DNA from: Claveliimonas stercoravium
GTDB taxonomy: Bacteria; Bacillota; Clostridia; Lachnospirales; Lachnospiraceae
Assembly (NCBI GenBank): GCA_019117345.1
Contig: DWZW01000058.1
Span: 1-8,956, forward strand
Direction: 5' to 3'
Length of the DNA: 8,956 bases
Shown here piece after piece: positions 1 to 5,582 of this stretch (its first letter is position 1; each line of letters begins with the position of its first letter). The position numbers and the translations under genes are program-made. The notes beneath the pieces were generated by a model. The model was not told where the DNA came from, searched no databases, and saw nothing but the letters and a program-made list of their open reading frames with translations.

Positions 1-171
1 GTATTTATACTGCAATTTAGTTCAGTTTACAAGGAACTACACGCAGACCGTGAAACGGGCTGCGGTGCCTTATGCGCCCCGTTTGCTCCGTCAGGAAAAC
101 AGGCTGAATTTTTGCGAATGGAAATAAGCAAAAAAGCGGGCTGTTTTCAGAGAACGGCGGCAGGTATATGA
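1..171 (+). other. Possible 3' end of an unidentified upstream ORF, ambiguous
   Basis: Two forward frames are open from the window edge. Frame 1 runs to a TGA at 169-171 (56 codons). Frame 2 runs to a TAA at 125-127 (41 codons) and is the more protein-like by eye, ending NRLNFCEWK. Neither shows a start codon, a ribosome binding site or a recognisable motif, and two overlapping open frames cannot both be a gene. It may be the tail of a gene entering from the left or simply non-coding. No function is proposed. Confidence 0.15.
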
Positions 172-204
172 AAGCCCCCGTCCCTCGTTCTACGCTCTAA
201 CTTG

Positions 205-234
205 TGGACAAAGTGTCCAGAAGTTGTGGCCACA
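205..234. repeat. Two adjacent short palindromes
   Basis: TGGACA (205-210) and TGTCCA (214-219) form a perfect 6-bp inverted repeat around AAG. Six bases on, TGTGGCCACA (225-234) is a perfect 10-base palindrome. Two dyads this close fit a protein-binding site such as an operator, replication or transfer nick region, but the binding partner is unknown. Confidence 0.5.
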
Positions 235-339
235 CTCCCGGAAAAATAGCAGGACAGCGGGCAACCGTCAAGGCTGAAATGAACGGGTTTACACCCGGCC
301 TTGACCGCCGCCCGCCGTCCCGCTGAATGGGTGGACAAG

Positions 340-368
340 GCGGCCAAACCCTCGAAGTGCTTGGCCGC
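340..368. repeat. 8-bp perfect inverted repeat
   Basis: GCGGCCAA (340-347) and TTGGCCGC (361-368) pair perfectly across a 13-base loop. No T-run follows on either strand, so it is not an intrinsic terminator. It is one member of the hairpin series in this gene-free region. Confidence 0.5.
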
Positions 369-413
369 TCTCTTTCTGATTTTGGAGCGTTTTTCTCTCA
401 AAATTGAAACGGG

Positions 414-472
414 CGGGGAAGCCATTTTAGGGCTTTCCCGCCTTGATTGCCTATCAGCAAAGACAGGCGGGA
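414..472. repeat. Two mutually exclusive hairpins
   Basis: CGGGGAAGCC (414-423) pairs with GGCTTTCCCG (431-440) as a 10-bp stem containing one G-T wobble (418/436) and a 7-base loop. TCCCGCCT (436-443) pairs perfectly with AGGCGGGA (465-472) across 21 bases. The two stems share bases 436-440, so only one can form at a time. That arrangement is typical of switching RNA leaders but can arise by chance in GC-rich DNA. I see no aptamer that I recognise. Confidence 0.4.
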
Positions 473-475
473 CTG

Positions 476-518
476 TCAACGGCGGCGCATGAAATGCGCC
501 GTTCATCTTGACCGTTGA
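476..518. repeat. Nested inverted repeats
   Basis: An inner stem CGGCGCAT (483-490) and ATGCGCCG (494-501) closes on a GAA loop. An outer pair TCAACGG (476-482) and CCGTTGA (512-518) flanks it. There is no U-tract, so an intrinsic terminator is unlikely. A protein-recognised hairpin or structured transcript is more plausible. Confidence 0.5.
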
Positions 519-536
519 CTGGCTCGGCTGGCTTTG

Positions 537-725
537 CTATTTATAAAATTGTTCAACAAAATCCGTATCCTTTAGTTTGTCTTGTACATCATTTCTCCAC
601 TTCTCCTGTTCAAGCAGATTTGACAAAGGAGTGCCGAATACATCTTCGATTTGCGTTCGTTCAAAGGAATAACTATCACCGGAAAAGTTATAGGTTATCC
701 CCGACAAATTATCAATCGCTGCCAT
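537..725 (-). CDS. Small unrecognised protein, possibly a 5'-truncated remnant
   Basis: This 62-codon minus-strand frame (ATG at 723-725, TAG at 537-539) has natural, soluble-protein composition, with a mixed acidic and aromatic sequence containing YNFSGDSYSFERTQIEDVFG and a Lys/Glu-rich C-terminus. I do not recognise the family. No ribosome binding site precedes the ATG, and an in-frame TGA lies only four codons upstream (738-740), so the frame begins abruptly. It may be the C-terminal stub of a longer gene cut at an element boundary, or a genuine small protein. It lies 35 bases downstream of the kinase gene on the same strand and could be co-transcribed, since no terminator separates them. 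Confidence 0.4.
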   Translation of the reverse strand: MAAIDNLSGITYNFSGDSYSFERTQIEDVFGTPLSNLLEQEKWRNDVQDKLKDTDFVEQFYK

Positions 726-760
726 AGCAGCTACAGATCATTGCAGCGAGATACGCTTTC

Positions 761-1609
761 CTAGCCTTTTCCTTTCAGCCTCTGCTCCAGCTCCCGGCAC
801 AGCCACGGGATCTGCGACTCGAATTCGGCCCCGTACCATCTGGCCTCGTTGGACCGGGCAGTGGCCTCGATGCATTCCACCACGTAATCAGCTGCAAGTG
901 AGAGGGTATCACCCAGGGAGAGACCCCGCATAAGCCCTCCAAAGGCAGTGGAGGAGTATAGGTCTCCGGTCCCGTGATAGCTCTGGGGACATTTTTTTGT
1001 AAAGTATGAGAAAGCATTTCCGTCCTGATCGAGGCTTGCGATTCCAAGCCTGTCCGGCTCATAGCTGACCCCAGTGAGAACGGCTGTCCGGCATCCCAAT
1101 CCAAGGAGACGCTGAAGGAGTTCAGCGATGTAAGAGCTGTCATACTCGGTGCGGTAGGGCATGCCGGTGAGGAGACAGCCCTCTGTGATATTGGGCAGGA
1201 TCACGTCCGCTTTGGCGCAGACACTGGCCATGGCTGCCGGAAAATCCCTGTCAAAGGCCGGATATAATTTCCCGTTGTCCGCCATGGCCGGGTCCACCAG
1301 GATCAGATTGTCCCGCGTGCGGAACTGCTCAAAGAAAGTCCTGACCTGTCCGCACTGACGGACGGAAGCCAGGTATCCGGTATATATCCCGTCAAAGAAG
1401 AGATCCTCCTTTTTCCAGGAGTCAGAGATGGGTCCGATCTGATCGGAAAGGTCCTTGCAGGTAAAATGCCGGAACATGGTGTGGGTGGAGAGGACTGCCG
1501 TGGGGAGGATACCGCATTCCACCCCCATGGCTGAGATAACAGGCAGGGCTACCGTGGTCGAGCAGCGCCCTACACAGGAAATATCCTGAAGAGTAACAAT
1601 CCGTTTCAT
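761..1609 (-). CDS. pdxY: Pyridoxamine/pyridoxal kinase (ribokinase superfamily)
   Basis: Predicted cytoplasmic ATP-dependent kinase that phosphorylates pyridoxal, pyridoxamine or pyridoxine, the salvage route to pyridoxal 5'-phosphate. The 282-residue product is of normal family length. Visible motifs are the N-terminal substrate-side strand (residues 5-17, TLQDISCVGRCS), the family DPxMxDNG motif (106-113, DPAMADNG), the PNxTEG segment (139-144) and the GTGD anion-hole/catalytic-base motif (213-216, base D216). It most resembles the PRK07105-type kinases of Clostridia, so pdxK would be an equally fair symbol. The start at 1609 is chosen because AGGAGGCGG sits just upstream. The frame stays open to 1807, but that extension is hydrophobic and not family-like. 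No clear terminator follows the TAG at 761-763. The gene is divergent from the lipoprotein. Confidence 0.93.
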   Translation of the reverse strand: MKRIVTLQDISCVGRCSTTVALPVISAMGVECGILPTAVLSTHTMFRHFTCKDLSDQIGPISDSWKKEDLFFDGIYTGYLASVRQCGQVRTFFEQFRTRDNLILVDPAMADNGKLYPAFDRDFPAAMASVCAKADVILPNITEGCLLTGMPYRTEYDSSYIAELLQRLLGLGCRTAVLTGVSYEPDRLGIASLDQDGNAFSYFTKKCPQSYHGTGDLYSSTAFGGLMRGLSLGDTLSLAADYVVECIEATARSNEARWYGAEFESQIPWLCRELEQRLKGKG

Positions 1610-1663
1610 GTTAAAATACCGCCTCCTGATCTTAAGCTTCAGATGTTCTTTTCCTATACAGCA

Positions 1664-1672
1664 AATATAGCA
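1664..1672 (-). promoter_or_regulatory. Candidate extended -10 promoter of the pyridoxamine kinase gene
   Basis: Read on the minus strand, TGCTATATT matches the extended -10 pattern TGnTATAAT with one mismatch in the hexamer. No good -35 lies 17 bases upstream, as expected for extended -10 promoters. It would place the transcript start near 1657, about 48 bases before the ATG at 1609. TTCACT plus TATAGG at 17-bp spacing slightly downstream is a weaker alternative. Confidence 0.4.
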
Positions 1673-1719
1673 GAAAGTGAACTGGTTAAAAATAGCCAAA
1701 ACAGCAAAAAGTGACCAGG
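1669..1719. repeat. Imperfect direct repeat at the kinase promoter
   Basis: AGCAGAAAGTGAACTGG (1669-1685) and AGCAAAAAGTGACCAGG (1703-1719) match at 14 of 17 positions and start 34 bp apart, about three helical turns. The first copy overlaps the candidate extended -10 of the pyridoxamine kinase gene. MocR/PdxR regulators of vitamin B6 genes are known to bind direct repeats, so this could be such an operator. That link is inference, and no PdxR gene is in the window. Confidence 0.3.
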
Positions 1720-1823
1720 CCAGTTTGCGGGGAGAGGAGACGTGCGCGATCAGCCGTGAAATCAGTGAGTACACGGATATCTTGTATCCCTGGAGGAAAT
1801 ATTGCATAAATGTATTGTTATAT

Positions 1824-1884
1824 TTGTGTTAAAATATGGATATTTACTATAGTTTATGTTAAAATGTCAACAAAAATATATAAT
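1824..1884 (+). promoter_or_regulatory. AT-rich promoter region of the lipoprotein gene
   Basis: Two candidates are visible. TTGTGT (1824-1829) with TATAGT (1848-1853) has an 18-bp spacer. TATAAT (1879-1884) is a perfect -10 with only a poor -35 (ATGTTA, 1856-1861). The octamer-plus motif TGTTAAAAT occurs at 1828-1836 and 1857-1865, 29 bp apart. The AT content contrasts sharply with the flanking genes. Confidence 0.4.
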
Positions 1885-1907
1885 TTATACAAAAAGGGGG
1901 CGCGATT

Positions 1908-2695
1908 ATGAAAAAAAATTAGTATTTATGCTTACCATGATGATGTCCTTCAGCCTGACTGCCTGTGGCGGTGGCGAGGAGCAGACAGATCCTGTGGAGA
2001 CGGAGGACAGCTCTGCGGAAGAGGAGGAAGCCGCAGAGGAGGAAGAGACGGAGGAGCCGGAGAAAAAAGAAGAAGAGGCTGATACAGGAGACACTGACGT
2101 TTCCTCCGCCATAGAGGGATCTTCTACTTCGGAGACAGAGGCTGTTCCGCTCGGACAGTGGGCAAAGGTGGCAGATTATGCGACAGAGGATGATGCCTAC
2201 CACACAGTTTACGTGCGGGTCACAAAGGTGACTACTTCCGAGGCGGATGAGGCGTATGTGCAGTCCTCGATCGAGACAAACAACACAAACAGCTCAGAGT
2301 ACGGACAGATCAATACTGCGGATATAGAGCTTCCTGACGATGTGGAGCTGTGCGTGCTGGATTATGAAGTGTTTGTACCGGAGGAATTCCCGGCACCGGA
2401 GTATGGGATGGTGGCGCCTGAGATGGATTTCTCCGAGACAAATATTGACGGCGGAGGCATACCTTCCGCGGACGGCGCTAGTACCTACATTGGTCTTGGA
2501 ACCAACAATACCGGGCTGATGATGGAGCCGGATAAGACATATGAGCCGGGAAATACCTACTCCTTCAGAACACTCTTCACTATGGTAAAGGGCTATGAGG
2601 ACTATGTATTTGAGATGATGTCATATCCGGACGGAACCCTGAGTGACCGGACCTCCGGAGATAACTTATACTATGTGTATTTCGCAAATAAGTAA
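1908..2695 (+). CDS. Surface lipoprotein with acidic linker; start separated from frame by an A8 run
   Basis: Predicted secreted, lipid-anchored protein of unknown function. The ATG at 1908 follows an AAAGGGGGCG ribosome binding site, but ATG plus A8 (1911-1918) reads M-K-K-N-stop at 1920-1922. One extra A would give MKKKLVFMLTMMMSFSLTAC, a textbook type II signal peptide with lipobox LTAC and lipidated Cys20, followed by a 262-residue precursor. In the frame as written, translation would have to begin at ATG 1928, losing the Lys-rich n-region, or at ATG 1856, which has no ribosome binding site. After the Cys comes a GGG and a Glu-rich linker (about residues 24-64), then a roughly 180-residue beta-rich-looking domain (V-x-V-x-V-T-K-V near its start) that recalls DUF4352-type lipoprotein domains; that link is weak. 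The ORF ends at TAA 2693-2695, and no terminator is evident. Confidence 0.75.
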
Positions 2696-2755
2696 GCCAG
2701 GTGGAGGAAAGACGGACAGAAGGGCTGGGACCGCTGGTCAGAAAATATGTATCAA

Positions 2756-2784
2756 TTGCTGTTCAGCGGTAAACATGGTATAAT
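2756..2784 (+). promoter_or_regulatory. Strong sigma-A promoter P1 of the phosphohexomutase gene
   Basis: TTGCTG (2756-2761) and a perfect TATAAT (2779-2784) are separated by exactly 17 bases, with TGG before the -10 making it also an extended -10 element. The transcript would begin near 2791, leaving a leader of about 150 bases. The -10 lies inside the 14-bp inverted repeat described next. Confidence 0.7.
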
Positions 2785-2807
2785 AACCACAGCGTGGTTA
2801 TTATACC
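2777..2807. repeat. Perfect 14-bp inverted repeat overlapping the -10 box
   Basis: GGTATAATAACCAC (2777-2790) and GTGGTTATTATACC (2794-2807) are exact reverse complements around AGC. The left arm contains the TATAAT of promoter P1, and the right arm carries the same hexamer on the other strand. No T-run follows, so it is not a terminator. Its position across the -10 and start site is what an operator for a dimeric repressor would occupy. Alternatively it forms a hairpin near the transcript's 5' end. Confidence 0.7.
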
Positions 2808-2884
2808 TGCGCATAGAGCGGTTTCTGCGGAACCGGAGAAATCCGCTGCGCATCTGCCGAAGGCCCATGGCCGCACAGCGGCTA

Positions 2885-2893
2885 TGGTATAAT
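2885..2893 (+). promoter_or_regulatory. Second promoter P2, extended -10 type
   Basis: TGGTATAAT is a perfect TGnTATAAT extended -10 element, 50 bases before the ATG at 2944. The hexamer 17 bases upstream (CCATGG) is not a -35. Its context, CAGCGG then ATGGTATAATA, closely copies the P1 context, suggesting a duplicated promoter or shared control. Confidence 0.45.
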
Positions 2894-2943
2894 ATCCATA
2901 TCGTGAGTACGAACACAAAAATCAAGTAGTAGGAGTGGTGAAA

Positions 2944-4626
2944 ATGTATCAGGAAGATTACAAGCGCTGGCTGGAAGCGGACCTGGAGGATGCGGATCTT
3001 CATCCGGAGCTGGCCCGGATCGAGGAAAATGATGAGGAGATAAAGGAGCGCTTTGCAGTGGCGCTGAAATTCGGTACAGCCGGACTTCGGGGTGTGCTGG
3101 GAGCCGGGACGAACCGCATGAACATCTATGTGGTGCGCCAGGCTACACAGGGACTTGCAAACTGGGTGAAGACACAGGGGGGCACACAGACTGTTGCCAT
3201 CAGCTATGACAGCCGTCTCAAGAGCGATGTGTTCGCAAAGAACGCGGCGGGAGTCCTGGCCGCAAACGGTATCAACGTGCGGATCTACGACGCGCTCATG
3301 CCTGTGCCGGCGCTCTCCTTTGCGACCCGTTATTATAACTGCAATGCGGGCATCATGGTGACAGCCTCACACAACCCTGCAAAATACAACGGATACAAGG
3401 CCTACGGGCCGGACGGCTGCCAGATGACAGACGATGCGGCGGCCATCGTATACGAGGAGATACAGAAGACGGACGTGCTGACAGGCGCAAAGTATATGTC
3501 CTTTGCAGCCGGCGTGGAGGAAGGACTGATCCGCTTTGTGGGCGATGATTGTAAGAGGGCCCTCTATGACGCTATCGAGTCCAGACAGGTCCGTCCGGGA
3601 CTTTGCAGGACAGCAGGGCTGAAGCTTGTGTACAGCCCCCTGAACGGCTCCGGACTTGTGCCGGTGACACAGGTGTTAAAGGATATCGGTGTGACAGATA
3701 TCACGATCGTCCCGGACCAGGAGTACCCCAACGGATACTTTACCACATGCAGCTACCCCAACCCTGAAATTTTTGAGGCCCTTGAGCAGGGACTGAACCT
3801 GGCGAAGGAGACAGGTGCGGACCTGATGCTGGCCACAGACCCGGATGCAGACCGGGTGGGCATTGCCATGAAGTGCCCGGACGGCTCCTACGAGCTGGTG
3901 AGCGGGAATGAAGTGGGCGTGCTGCTCCTGGACTACATATGTGCGGGGCGCATTGAGAAGGGAACCATGCCTGAGAATGCGGTGGCTGTGAAGTCTATCG
4001 TGTCCACACCGCTGGCCGACGCGGTGGCAGAGCATTACGGCGTGGAGCTGCGCAGCGTGCTGACAGGATTTAAGTGGATCGGTGACCAGATCGCACAGCT
4101 GGAGGAAGCAGGCGAAGTGGACCGCTTCATCTTCGGTTTTGAGGAGAGCTATGGATATCTGGCAGGCCCCTATGTGCGGGATAAGGATGCTGTCATCGGC
4201 TCCATGCTGATCTGTGAGATGGCAGCTTACTACAGGAGCATCGGAAGCTCTCTGAAGCAAAGGATGGAAGAAATCTATGCGCAGTACGGCCGCTACCTCA
4301 ACAAGGTGGACAGCTTTGAGTTCCCGGGCCTGAGCGGCATGGACAAGATGGCAGGTATCATGCAGGGCCTGAGGGACAACCCGCTGACAGAGATTGCCGG
4401 GTACAAGGTGGCCAGTGTGACAGACTACACAAAGCCTGAGGAGACCGGACTTCCGTCAGCCAATGTGCTGATCTACAAGCTGGAGAACAACGAGACAGTG
4501 ATCGTGCGTCCCTCCGGTACAGAGCCAAAGATCAAGATCTACTACACAACGCTCGGAAAGGACCTGGCAGAGGCCCAGGCCGAGAAGGATAAGCTGGCAG
4601 AGGCCATGAAGTCTGTGATGGCTTGA
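2944..4626 (+). CDS. pgcA: Alpha-phosphohexomutase (phosphoglucomutase/phosphomannomutase)
   Basis: Predicted cytoplasmic enzyme interconverting hexose 1- and 6-phosphates, chiefly glucose 1-P and glucose 6-P, linking glycolysis to glycogen and cell-envelope precursor synthesis. The 560-residue product is close to the length of Bacillus PgcA. All four loops of the family are intact: the phosphoserine loop TASHNP (serine 142), the metal loop DPDADR (299-304), the sugar-recognition loop GFEES (398-402) and the phosphate-binding RPSGTEPK near the C-terminus (from 522). Whether it prefers glucose or mannose phosphate cannot be told from these motifs. The ATG at 2944 is preferred because AGGAG (2931-2935) stands 8 bases before it; an in-frame GTG at 2935 overlaps that ribosome binding site. 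The gene stands alone between its own promoters and a strong terminator. Confidence 0.95.
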   Translation: MYQEDYKRWLEADLEDADLHPELARIEENDEEIKERFAVALKFGTAGLRGVLGAGTNRMNIYVVRQATQGLANWVKTQGGTQTVAISYDSRLKSDVFAKNAAGVLAANGINVRIYDALMPVPALSFATRYYNCNAGIMVTASHNPAKYNGYKAYGPDGCQMTDDAAAIVYEEIQKTDVLTGAKYMSFAAGVEEGLIRFVGDDCKRALYDAIESRQVRPGLCRTAGLKLVYSPLNGSGLVPVTQVLKDIGVTDITIVPDQEYPNGYFTTCSYPNPEIFEALEQGLNLAKETGADLMLATDPDADRVGIAMKCPDGSYELVSGNEVGVLLLDYICAGRIEKGTMPENAVAVKSIVSTPLADAVAEHYGVELRSVLTGFKWIGDQIAQLEEAGEVDRFIFGFEESYGYLAGPYVRDKDAVIGSMLICEMAAYYRSIGSSLKQRMEEIYAQYGRYLNKVDSFEFPGLSGMDKMAGIMQGLRDNPLTEIAGYKVASVTDYTKPEETGLPSANVLIYKLENNETVIVRPSGTEPKIKIYYTTLGKDLAEAQAEKDKLAEAMKSVMA

Positions 4627-4648
4627 CCGGGATGGAACAGGGTGAAAA

Positions 4649-4690
4649 TACAAAAAGATACAATGGCGTCTGCCATTGTATCTTTTTGTA
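4649..4690. terminator. Bidirectional intrinsic terminator, 19-bp perfect stem
   Basis: Bases 4649-4667 pair perfectly with 4672-4690 around a 4-base GTCT loop. The right arm carries TCTTTTTGT, and the left arm gives the same T-run on the minus strand. It can therefore stop transcription of the phosphohexomutase gene from the left and of the converging Crp/Fnr-type gene from the right. Confidence 0.9.
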
Positions 4691-4781
4691 CATTTTGCTG
4701 TTCTTCGGGCAGATGAGACACCAGATAGCTGTCAAAGGGGAAGAGACACTCCTGCGGCTGTGAGCCGGTGTGTCCATGCCA

Positions 4782-5456
4782 TCACTCTTTCTTCAGGTAC
4801 TCCCTGGCCTTCTCCTGCTGCTCCCGGGTCATGGACACCTTCCCCCTGGTGATCCCCACAAGTCCCTCCTCCCTCAGCCGGCGGATGGTCCGGTTCAGTG
4901 TCTTCACAGAGATGCCGGTCTCCTCGTGGATTTCCTCCCGGGTCCTTTTTACAACGCAGGAGCCGTACTCCTCTATGTACTGGAGGATGTAGGCCAGGAG
5001 GAGATGCTGGGGCGGATAGAACAGGCGGTTTCCCCGGTTGTAGGAGGAGCGGTACAGCTTGTAGGCCACCTTCTGGGACACGAGACGGAGGAAATGGATG
5101 TCCTTTGAGATCCAGTCCTCAAAATCTTTTCTGGAAAAATAGAGGACCGTGCACTCGGTGGTGGTCTCCAGGGTGACGGAGGTGCGGGGCTTCCCTGCAA
5201 GGATGGTGACCTCCCCCACAAAGTCTATGGGGTCGTTTCTCTCGATCATAAAAATATTCCCGTTTTCAAATTCATTGATGACCCGGTGATAGCCCTCGCA
5301 GACGATGCCGAAGTAATCCAGCTCGGCATCCTTCTGGTGGATGATGGTCCCTGGCGGATAGGTGCGGACCGTGCAGCGGTCCCTGAGCTCGTCAGGCATA
5401 TAGCGGATATAGGATTCCAGCTCCGGCACTCTTGTGAGCAATTCTGACAGTGTCAT
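4782..5456 (-). CDS. Crp/Fnr-family transcriptional regulator
   Basis: Predicted cytoplasmic DNA-binding regulator of 224 residues, the usual family length. Residues about 20-120 form the cyclic-nucleotide-binding-type beta barrel, with the phosphate-cassette-like segment FVGEVTILAGKPRTSVT (79-95). Its Gly-Glu and Arg-Thr pair resemble the ligand contacts of E. coli CRP, so a nucleotide-like effector is possible. A dimerisation helix follows (about 112-140), then a winged helix-turn-helix, with the recognition helix around ISVKTLNRTIRRLREEG (182-198). The four cysteines are scattered, which argues against an FNR-type iron-sulphur sensor. The start at 5456 follows AAGGAGGAG. The open frame continues upstream to 6011, but that part is antisense to the next gene. 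The gene is divergent from the transporter-amidohydrolase cluster, making that cluster its likely target. Confidence 0.92.
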   Translation of the reverse strand: MTLSELLTRVPELESYIRYMPDELRDRCTVRTYPPGTIIHQKDAELDYFGIVCEGYHRVINEFENGNIFMIERNDPIDFVGEVTILAGKPRTSVTLETTTECTVLYFSRKDFEDWISKDIHFLRLVSQKVAYKLYRSSYNRGNRLFYPPQHLLLAYILQYIEEYGSCVVKRTREEIHEETGISVKTLNRTIRRLREEGLVGITRGKVSMTREQQEKAREYLKKE

Positions 5457-5480
5457 GTTAACTCCTCCTTCTTTTTTTAC

Positions 5481-5486
5481 AGTATA
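5481..5486 (-). promoter_or_regulatory. Candidate -10 of the Crp/Fnr-type gene
   Basis: On the minus strand TATACT lies 25 bases before the ATG. AGGACA, matching the -35 consensus at four of six positions, stands 18 bases upstream of it. The two divergent promoters are packed into about 125 bases, so one bound regulator could affect both. Confidence 0.35.
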
Positions 5487-5526
5487 CATCAAAAACAGCC
5501 CATTTGTCCTTTTTTTATACAAGTTA

Positions 5527-5556
5527 TTCTTATATAATACGTGGATGTTATAAGAA
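5527..5556. promoter_or_regulatory. Promoter and candidate operator of the membrane-protein/amidohydrolase cluster
   Basis: A perfect -10 TATAAT lies at 5533-5538, 44 bases before the first ATG of the cluster, with no convincing -35 at the right spacing. A weak -35 is typical of activator-dependent promoters. The -10 overlaps an 8-bp perfect inverted repeat, TTCTTATA (5527-5534) and TATAAGAA (5549-5556), whose half-sites start 22 bp apart, about two helical turns. It does not match the TGTGA-N6-TCACA or TTGAT-N4-ATCAA consensus of CRP or FNR, so the binder is unknown. Confidence 0.45.
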
Positions 5557-5582
5557 GTATTAATAGAACAAGGAGAAATGAG

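Larger units (their letters stand above)
172..536. other. Gene-poor, hairpin-rich DNA, probably from a mobile element
   Basis: I find no convincing gene in this GC-rich stretch. The ORFs present on both strands lack ribosome binding sites and have unnatural composition. It holds at least five inverted repeats, listed separately, plus a repeated GTGGACAA octamer at 204-211 and 331-338. From memory the sequence resembles conserved non-coding DNA in Tn1549/CTn-like conjugative elements of gut Firmicutes, but no integrase, relaxase or other transfer gene is in the window to confirm this. A structured RNA, a transfer origin or a single-strand origin could all look like this. Confidence 0.4.

Noticed and set aside
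301..492. 63-codon plus-strand open frame
   Set aside because: Overlaps the hairpins and the opposite-strand frame, with no ribosome binding site or recognisable motif.
147..506. 119-codon minus-strand open frame in the hairpin-rich left region
   Set aside because: No ribosome binding site, Arg/Ser/Pro-rich unnatural composition, and full overlap with a series of inverted repeats. It looks like an open frame in GC-rich non-coding DNA, although similar frames may have been annotated in other genomes.
515..727. 70-codon plus-strand open frame opposite the 62-codon minus-strand frame
   Set aside because: Less protein-like composition and no ribosome binding site; the minus-strand frame is the better candidate.
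1610..1807. 66-residue N-terminal extension of the pyridoxamine kinase
   Set aside because: The residues do not fit the kinase family, and a strong AGGAGG stands directly before the internal ATG at 1609, where family homology begins.
1906..2203. Two antisense frames rich in Ser, Leu and Phe
   Set aside because: They are the complement of the Glu-rich linker of the lipoprotein, where GAG/GAA repeats leave the opposite strand open.
2777..2807. The perfect palindrome as a terminator for the lipoprotein gene
   Set aside because: No T-run follows on either strand, and a consensus -10 box lies inside it.
2747..2929. 60-codon frame over the phosphohexomutase promoter region
   Set aside because: It covers both promoters and the palindrome, is Arg-rich and has no ribosome binding site.
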